From the NCBI RefSeq assembly GCF_001640805.2, contig NC_066833.1:4068471-4132470 (forward strand): 64,000 nucleotides of DNA, given 5' to 3'. This DNA comes from Lates calcarifer (lineage: Eukaryota; Chordata; Actinopteri; Centropomidae). The stretch's first letter is position 1, and every line of letters begins with the position of its first letter. Below, one piece after another: positions 1 through 64,000 of the stretch. Made by a program: the position numbers and the translations under genes. The notes beneath the pieces were generated by a model. It ran no database searches, was not told where the DNA came from, and was given only the letters and a program-made list of their open reading frames with translations.

Positions 1-777
1 ACTGTTAAAGCTAGGCTGGTAATGTAAAAGGCAGAAAGGTCAACACCAACAATGAATTGATCTGTACTGACAAGCACTACCTCTGTAGCCAAAGTCTGAC
101 ATAGATTTTTCCTCTATGTCATAGAGCTGTATTCATTGTTGTACCAAAACTATATATTTATTTTTCTGGGCACTTGTAGAATACCAGTGTACAACAACAA
201 CACTTCTAGGAGGGTTTATAGGTTTTGAAATAAGGGTGTCACTTTTTTGGCATTCATTGAAATGAGGGGAAAAGACATCAAATATTGAAATTTAAGATTT
301 AAATATTTCAAAATTCATCACCAGCTTGACCTGTTGCATGTTCCTTTGATCTATCAATAAATTAAGCAAATAATATAGGCTAAGAGTAGGTTAGGACATG
401 GTATGACAAGGGATATTGTATGGATTGCATTCAAATTAGTTTGAATCAATTACATGCCAGTTCTAATTTGTTCAGAACTGAACAGTTAACTGAATAAATA
501 AAATGTTTTAAAAATCCATAATACAAAAAGAAAAAATGCAGAGACGTTTTGGTGTGTGGTAAAAATTTCTGTGGGAGAGGAGACTTGGATTCATAACTGT
601 ATCTGTAAATGGCCCTGAAAGAGCTACATGTCATCCTTTTGCTGTAAATTAATAATGATGATAATAAATAATGTGGTGAAGTTGAAATATTAAGCAGCAG
701 AAGATCGATAAAACACTTTTTATTTTCCAGCACTGGTTGGAGATATTTGTTTTCATGACGGCAGTTAATCTCTCTGT

Positions 778-1441
778 TAGGGATAGACCAATTATCGGCC
801 AGGCCGATTATCGACGCCAATATTTGGCATTTTGACGCACATCGGCACATTGCCTTTTTTTTAATCCAACGGCCGATAAGAGATCAATTTAAAACTGGGT
901 TATTTTGGCTCTGATGCAACGAGCTTGTCCCACCCACAGCACCATCTGATTGGTTACACGCAGCGCCACAGCACAGGTAATAGCCGATCAGCAGTGAAAG
1001 CTGTGCATGCACAGTGCTCACACACATGGCGAAGAGGAGAAAAAGTTTTGCCAGGTGGAGAAGCTCTGGAGAGCAGATATATGTTTCTTTATTTACTGTA
1101 GAAAACTTCAGGGAGCTATTTCTTTGTTTAAGTTTTCATCTAACTTTATAAGACATGCTGCTGAGCCTGGGAGCTCCCTGCACTTTCTGTTAGAATTTTA
1201 AAACAAAGATAAAAAAAACCTTTAACATGTTGCAAATCTGAAAAGCTGTTTAATAAACATATGTTTAAAGGCATTTAAACGAAGTTAAGTGTTGGAGTTT
1301 GTATTACTCAAAATTTTGACGCCAATATTTTCACTTTTACTGCAAATGAATATCGGCTGCAAATATCAGTTATCAGCCTCCTTGACTACTAATAATTGGT
1401 ATCGGTACCAGCCCTGAAAAAACCTTATCGATCTATCTCTG
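778..1441. mobile_element. Non-autonomous hAT-type DNA transposon with 8-bp target duplication
   Basis: The termini are imperfect inverted repeats (TAGGGATAGACC at the left; CAGAGATAGATC when the right end is reverse-complemented). The element is flanked by identical 8-bp copies of CTCTCTGT at 770-777 and 1442-1449, the duplication length of hAT elements. The ends are rich in ATCGG/CCGAT repeats that I recognise from teleost hAT MITEs. The interior (about 660 bp in total) has no transposase; the 64-residue frame inside is chance. Some identity is judged from memory of the family. Confidence 0.75.
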
Positions 1442-1590
1442 CTCTCTGTCTGTCCATACAAATCTTTTCTATTCTATGTCTTTTCTATGCAAAGTGTTTT
1501 CATTGAATCTGATCATAGTCAAATGAAGCTGTTCTCACATGACGAAGTACAGAGGGTGGAATTTAAAATTAGACTGTCTCTGTTGTCAAA

Positions 1591-1620
1591 ATGACTCACA
1601 TGTTGATACATGTGAGTCAT
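1591..1620. repeat. Perfect 12-bp inverted repeat (hairpin)
   Basis: ATGACTCACATG at 1591-1602 is followed by six bases and its exact reverse complement at 1609-1620; the outer loop bases can also pair. It contains two outward TGACTCA-like AP-1 cores. Function unknown. Confidence 0.8.
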
Positions 1621-3531
1621 GCACATGTATATTGTTGGTTAGGTGGAAGTTATGAGCAACACCTTATGATACAGCCTGTGATTTACAGGGTAATTTCATT
1701 GTTTGAGTAAGATACTAATTTGATAGTAACCAGTTCCAACTGAAAAACAAGACTGTAGGGAACAAAGGAGTAACAGCTGGTATTTTAGAGGCAGTGAAGT
1801 TTGGGGAAAATGGCATTAACGATCTTGTTGATTCTTACTGATTCAGATGTGAAGCAGTGGCTTGTATCACCAGTGCAATGTTTTCATGCTAATCTGAGCT
1901 TTGAAAAATAAATTGAAACAGTTTTTGACTGTATTTCTATCAGTGGACAGCATTTCTAAAAATAAGCTGTTGTTATTCCCTTGGTGAATGGGAGTTAGTC
2001 ACCCATGCTTTTTATCTTTTCTCTGTTGAAATATGTGTACTCTGGCATCAGTCAGCAGTCCTCTCATCTCCAGTTTACGCAAATGTAAGAGTAAGGATTC
2101 TTACTCCACACCTTTAGACTTATTTTCAAAGGTGGCTGAAACTGGGTAGCAGTGTTATCTGGTCCCATCAGTCTTTTTCTGCAACTGGATGTATAAAACA
2201 TTTTGACTTGTCAGAAAACATTAATGATGGCTCGGTTTCATTTAGGTGTCCTATTGAAGCAGCAGCATGCACAGAGAAAGCCACAGCAACTGACAAAGCA
2301 AACTGGAGAGCAAGAATTAATAATGTGATTAATTACACTCTTGCCAGTCTTACATTGATTGATTCAGTGACATTTACCTACTGTTACTTAATCACAGTTT
2401 GGAGGTACAGTATCTTTGTACTTTATATTTCTATTGTAAATGTACTTATAGTAATTTGACATCAGTATGGTCAGTTTACAAAGAATACATCATTATAGAT
2501 TAAATTATCCAGCAGTGTATACAGTTGTTAAGATTAGCTCTATGCTGCTTCCAATATTACAATAATAAATATTATGTCTTTTAATCTGTAAACACGCTGT
2601 AAACATCTTTTTTTTTATATTTCAAATATATGTAATTACATAATTTATTTTGTAGAGAATTACTAATATGCAAATAATAATTTAATTTGAGTAAACAAAA
2701 CTTTGTTCTGTGCTCAAACATTTTATTTGCATGCATAGTGTAAGTGCACAATGCTAACCTCTCTAACTCATCTGAGATCTGCTCATTTCCCCTCTCATAT
2801 ACTGCACTGGATTAAAGTCCTACCAGTGATTTCACACCACCAGTGTCCTATATCTAGTCTATGTAGCATTTCCCTCAGTGAACTGTTCTCCCTGCTCCGC
2901 GGTCTTCGCCTCACTCTCTGCTGTGAACCTTTTTGCTCACAACTCTCTATCGTCCTTACTGCTCCTCTCCCTCATACCAGTTCCTCTACAATAATTGAGA
3001 TGTCACAGATTTTTCAGTTATAACTGCTGATGTTTGAAGTTCTATACACTGTCTGGAAAACGTTGATCTCCTTAATCTATATTTTCCTGTTTTCTCTCTC
3101 CTCCTCTCCTTGTGTTTGCTTCCCTTTCTCTCCAGGTCAGCGAAGGTATTTTTGCCACAGATCTGCTGAGAAACTTTGTGCCAATATCCAAGTCATGAGG
3201 AGTAGTTAGTTACTGTCGCCTTTGTGGACTTAACACCTGACTTGGAATCGTCCTCACTGCCACCCTGGGAGGTGAACCACATTTATTAGCAGACTAAAAT
3301 AAACATATTTTTGTATTTGTTTTTGTATTTTGGCTTTCAAAGAGACAAAATTCAATACTTGGAGCATCTCAGCAATATTCATGACGCAAAAGCATCAACC
3401 CTTTGGCTTCACGTCAACTAGACCCTACTGATTTCAACATTATCGTCTTTCCACTTTTCTGCCTTCACCACGATTCATGTGGCCTCAGTTATTTCGACTT
3501 TCCACCTCCTGTGTGCTCACAAGGTGCTAGT

Positions 3532-3577
3532 TATAAAGAGGCAGAGATGACACCCGAAAACCTCTTCACCTCAGTCT
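3532..3577 (+). promoter_or_regulatory. Candidate TATA box with initiator-like sequence
   Basis: TATAAAGA lies at 3532-3539 and initiator-like pyrimidine-CA sites occur at 3567 and 3572, about 35-41 bases downstream and about 110 bases before the start codon. The spacing is somewhat longer than the usual 30 bases. TATA matches are common in AT-rich introns, so this is only a candidate. Confidence 0.25.
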
Positions 3578-3680
3578 TACTGCACAACTTGACCCAAGGA
3601 TAACCATCAATATCCCCTAGCAGCACTCGTGGACCAACGCACTCCCAGAACACAGAGCCCTACCCCTGGCTTCAGGCAGT
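3538..3680 (+). other. Probable 5' UTR of the first coding exon
   Basis: From about 3573 to the start codon there is no upstream ATG, consistent with a short leader. A longer alternative is an exon starting at 3136, after a strong pyrimidine tract and CAG acceptor. That version would include short upstream frames (for example ATG at 3195 closed after four codons) and an AATAAA-like hexamer near 3299, so I find it less convincing. The transcription start cannot be fixed from sequence. Confidence 0.4.
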
Positions 3681-60980
<57,300 letters not shown>

Positions 60981-61180
60981 GTGAGTCGGTGCAGAAAAGT
61001 GAGGACACACCTTCCAAGGAACTCACCTTCCAGTTACCTGTCTACAGTAAGGTGTACAAAATAAAACTTATGGCTAATTCAGGATTTTCATAATTCATAC
61101 ATATACATCACATAGTCTTATTAAGTGCAATAAACAGTAGGCTATGCAGGGTGAGTGCAGTGAGGTTAGTGAAGTTTTGA

Positions 61181-61181
<1 letters not shown>

Positions 61182-61212
<31 letters not shown>

Positions 61213-61256
61213 ACACACACACACACAGACACACACAGACACACGCACACACACAT
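61182..61256. repeat. (TC)n(AC)n compound microsatellite
   Basis: TC units to 61210, then AC units with CAGACA and CGC interruptions. Confidence 0.95.
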
Positions 61257-62671
61257 GGCACCTGCAGTTCCAGTAGTATGCTAATCAGTGACTGCCCTCT
61301 CTATGGTCAAAAGTAATGATAAAGATAATAATAATAGGCTTTTATTGAATAAAACCTCCAAAACCCTGCAAAGAAGTGTTACACATGAAACACTCTATCA
61401 TTGTCTCCCAGCCTTTTTTTTCCTTGTTACCCTGAAGAATAGTCTACTTATGACCTCTCATCACAGGTTATGGCCTTAGGCTGGACATGAGTTATGATCA
61501 GCTTCAACCTAAGCAGGGATCCAGACTGAAAACAGGCCTGCATTTGAACTGTATAACTGGAGTAACAGATGAGTGTATTGTTTGATGCCAAAGCACTGCA
61601 GAATAGTTTGGAATACAGGGACAGGATTTGACAACAACAGTTGAGCATTTCTCAGCATTCATGTTACAGAACAATTTACCAGGAATAAGCTCTTGCATGT
61701 GTTTGATTGGCCAACAGCATTTTGACCGATGATGTCATGTTGCACTGTAGACGTTGAACCTGTGTTGGAACCTGGCTGCGACAGACTGGCTCCAGCGCAG
61801 GGCTATTGTCAGTCTGAATGTGGCTTAAGAGTGATTTTCCCTGATGGATGGGTTTATTTTAAAATATATATTTTGAGGCCAGAAGATGTAAATGTTTCCA
61901 ATATTTTACAAAAAACTTAAGAATGATACAACTGCATGACAGATTTTTCCCCCCTCTTATCCTTTCATTCAACTTATGACCTCAAGGTAGAATACCACTG
62001 AGCATTGTATTTTTAAAATGGGCCTATTTTCTAGAAAGCCAACTTGAAACTAAACTGAGATAGAGTCAGGATGATGTAGTGGATGATTGTGCACCTACAA
62101 TGTTGACTTAATTTGTCAACAGCAGCCTGTTGCTGAGTGGATACATGTTGTTGTTGACAATGACTTGGATATATTTTCTCTGATGATACACGTAAAATGT
62201 GAGTTAATCATCCAGATTAATGCAGAGTTATACAGCCACGTCACAGTGTTATGATGTGTAAACAGAGTGTTATCATACTAGGATATCAGACTTATGTTTT
62301 GTGTCTCTCTGTCTCGACTCTAACTTTTACCATTCTCTGTCATCCACTTGTCCCCGGAGACAGGAAGTATAGGCAGAACTGGTGTTAAAGGACAGAGATG
62401 AGATGAACCCCATGAAATGACCTCTGAAACTGTGTTAGAGAGGAGACAGGAGAATGTTCAGTAAATGAATGAAGAGAATTATATATTAGATTTTGTATGT
62501 GTCCAGCGATGTTTAAGTCTGTGTCTTCAGATTTATACATGTATATGAATGGCACATGGCGAATGTTGTGGCAAATGTCTCTCTTTTTTGAGATAATAAT
62601 CAAGAGAGACTCTCTGACATTACAAGTCCAGTTGGTCAGTGGTGAAATACTTTAAACTAACTACAGTTCTG

Positions 62672-62708
62672 TTTAGTAGTAGTAGTAGTAGTAGTACTAG
62701 TAGTTGTA
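62672..62708. repeat. (TAG)n trinucleotide repeat
   Basis: Eight TAG/GTA units, then an interrupted CTAGTAGTTGTAG tail. Confidence 0.9.
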
Positions 62709-64000
62709 GTTGAGCTTATGATTGTCAAACTTCAAACTGGTCTTTAACTCACAGTGCTGCTTGTACAGTGAATTTTTCTTCCCACCACACAGTTTTTGTT
62801 TTTTTGTTTTTTTTTAAGACATTAACAGTGGTAGTCACCGCACCAACACTGTGGGAAACCCTGCACTATTCAGTGACATTATATTAAATGAAGGTAACAA
62901 TCAAAGAGTTAATGGATATGAACAATGTCTGTAATCAGCCACTGCAGGGTGTCTGACCCTTTAGTGGCAGCTTGATGTGTGGTAGCAGCTTGTTTGTGAT
63001 TCATACTAAAATTGCACAAGTGGAAATTACACTTCTATATAAAGTGTTACATGTTCTACACTTTTCTCTGCAGCAGTAAGTGTTTGCTAATTGGTTTTGG
63101 ACCTCTAGAAATAAGAAAGAGTTCTTGATAATCAAAGATAATTTGTACCAGTAGAGAGCAAACTTTGAATTGCTATAGTTTTCAAAAACCAACACACCAA
63201 GTCTGATGATGCAAATGCAATAATTCAGATGACGGAAAACATACCTGAGATGGTATTTCCAATAAGGCTTGTCCTTTTATTTGTTTTAAATATTCAAACA
63301 TAAATGTAATATATTCTACAGTGTTTGTATGCTGCTGCTTTATATGTTTCCATACTGCTATCCATCTGCTTATCATTCCCATCTCACAAAACTGCTGCTC
63401 CTTTGATTGTTAACGCTGTAGTTTTTAATCACTGTATGTGGCAGACACCAACATGTTGGAGCAGGTGCTCATTAACTGACACATCTTTCAAATTCCAGAT
63501 GTGAATTCAGAATACACATGTTGGCAGGTGTCGACACAGCTCTGCTCGTGCTGTTCCTGAGCACCACAGCTGGTTGTTAAGAAAGTAGAGCCCATATCAA
63601 AAGTGTCTGATGGTTGTGTCAACCTGGGCAGTGACATTTCAGCAGTGTGTTGAGTTTATCTGCTGCTACTGTACATATAAAGGTCAGTTTACTGCCACAA
63701 AGTGTAGTGCTCAGCCTCAGAAAACAGTTGTATAATGTCCTCTGCAGCTCTGGAGCTTCTGAGAAAATAACCAGGAAATAGATGACCAGGGCCAGGAGAC
63801 ATCTTACATTTTGCTTAGGGTGGGCTACACATTTGTAATATAAAACCTGTGTTATAAACTGTGTTTTACAGGCATGTGAAGTTTGACTGACAAGTTCATC
63901 TTAATTTATGTTCTTTTAACTGTTTAGTTCTACCAGTATAACGTTTTTATGATATGGCTGGAGTTACTGAGAGCATTAGAATATAACTCTGTCTTTCACT

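Larger units (their letters stand above)
1..3135. other. 5' flank of the gene, no coding content seen
   Basis: AT-rich non-coding sequence. It contains one complete non-autonomous hAT element (778-1441) and a perfect hairpin at 1591-1620. Pyrimidine-rich sequence at 3090-3135 ends in a CAG that could be the acceptor of a leader exon. No open frame resembles a known protein and no promoter could be assigned. Confidence 0.6.
60981..64000 (+). other. Intron 22, incomplete (3.0 kb to window end)
   Basis: Contains a TC/AC microsatellite (61182-61256) and a (TAG)n run (62672-62708). I looked for the expected D-L-S-D-Q-L-L-E-V exon of type I DGKs and did not find it, so it must lie beyond 64000. 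Confidence 0.8.

Noticed and set aside
446..850. 134-residue minus-strand frame in the 5' flank
   Set aside because: Partly inside the hAT element and AT-rich sequence, no recognisable domain.

Overview
The window is vertebrate genomic DNA, almost certainly from a ray-finned (teleost) fish. It holds one multi-exon gene on the plus strand. Evidence is GT-AG introns in an AT-rich background, a type I diacylglycerol kinase with vertebrate-like exon structure, and interspersed repeats typical of teleosts: hAT and Tc1/mariner relics, a tRNA-derived SINE and foldback MITEs. I cannot name the species.

The gene encodes a calcium-regulated (class I) diacylglycerol kinase. I place it as the dgkg (DGK-gamma) ortholog, with dgkb as the alternative. 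Twenty-two coding exons can be read from the start codon at 3681 to 60980. They give about 786 codons: recoverin-homology domain (residues about 1-100), a Ser/Thr-Pro-rich linker (106-223), two EF-hands (loops 252-263 and 297-308), tandem C1 zinc fingers (335-384 and 400-448), a short linker, the catalytic domain with its GGDGT nucleotide motif (571-575), and most of the accessory domain. The last about 90 residues lie beyond 64000. The enzyme phosphorylates diacylglycerol to phosphatidic acid, so it ends DAG signalling and starts PA signalling at membranes.

Layout: 1-3135 is 5' flank with a complete non-autonomous hAT element. From about 3136 or 3532 to 3747 lie the probable leader and first coding exon. 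Exons 2-4, including a 21-nt micro-exon, lie between 7.6 and 14.0 kb. Exons 5-16, which encode the linker, EF-hands, C1 domains and the start of the kinase domain, are clustered at 17.4-29.1 kb. Exons 17-22 are spread over 32.1-61.0 kb with introns of up to 12.7 kb. No second gene, structural RNA gene or CRISPR array was found; the remaining open frames look like chance or repeat-derived frames.

Main points for follow-up: (1) exon 9 carries one extra base inside the second EF-hand loop and reads into TGA, although skipping exon 9 would keep frame; (2) a 21-nt micro-exon (KQDVLNQ) behind a long pyrimidine tract; (3) a 99-bp intron that is open in frame; (4) four RFX X-box-like motifs in the larger introns; (5) long inverted-repeat elements and three perfect short hairpins. 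I see no previously undescribed multi-gene system here.
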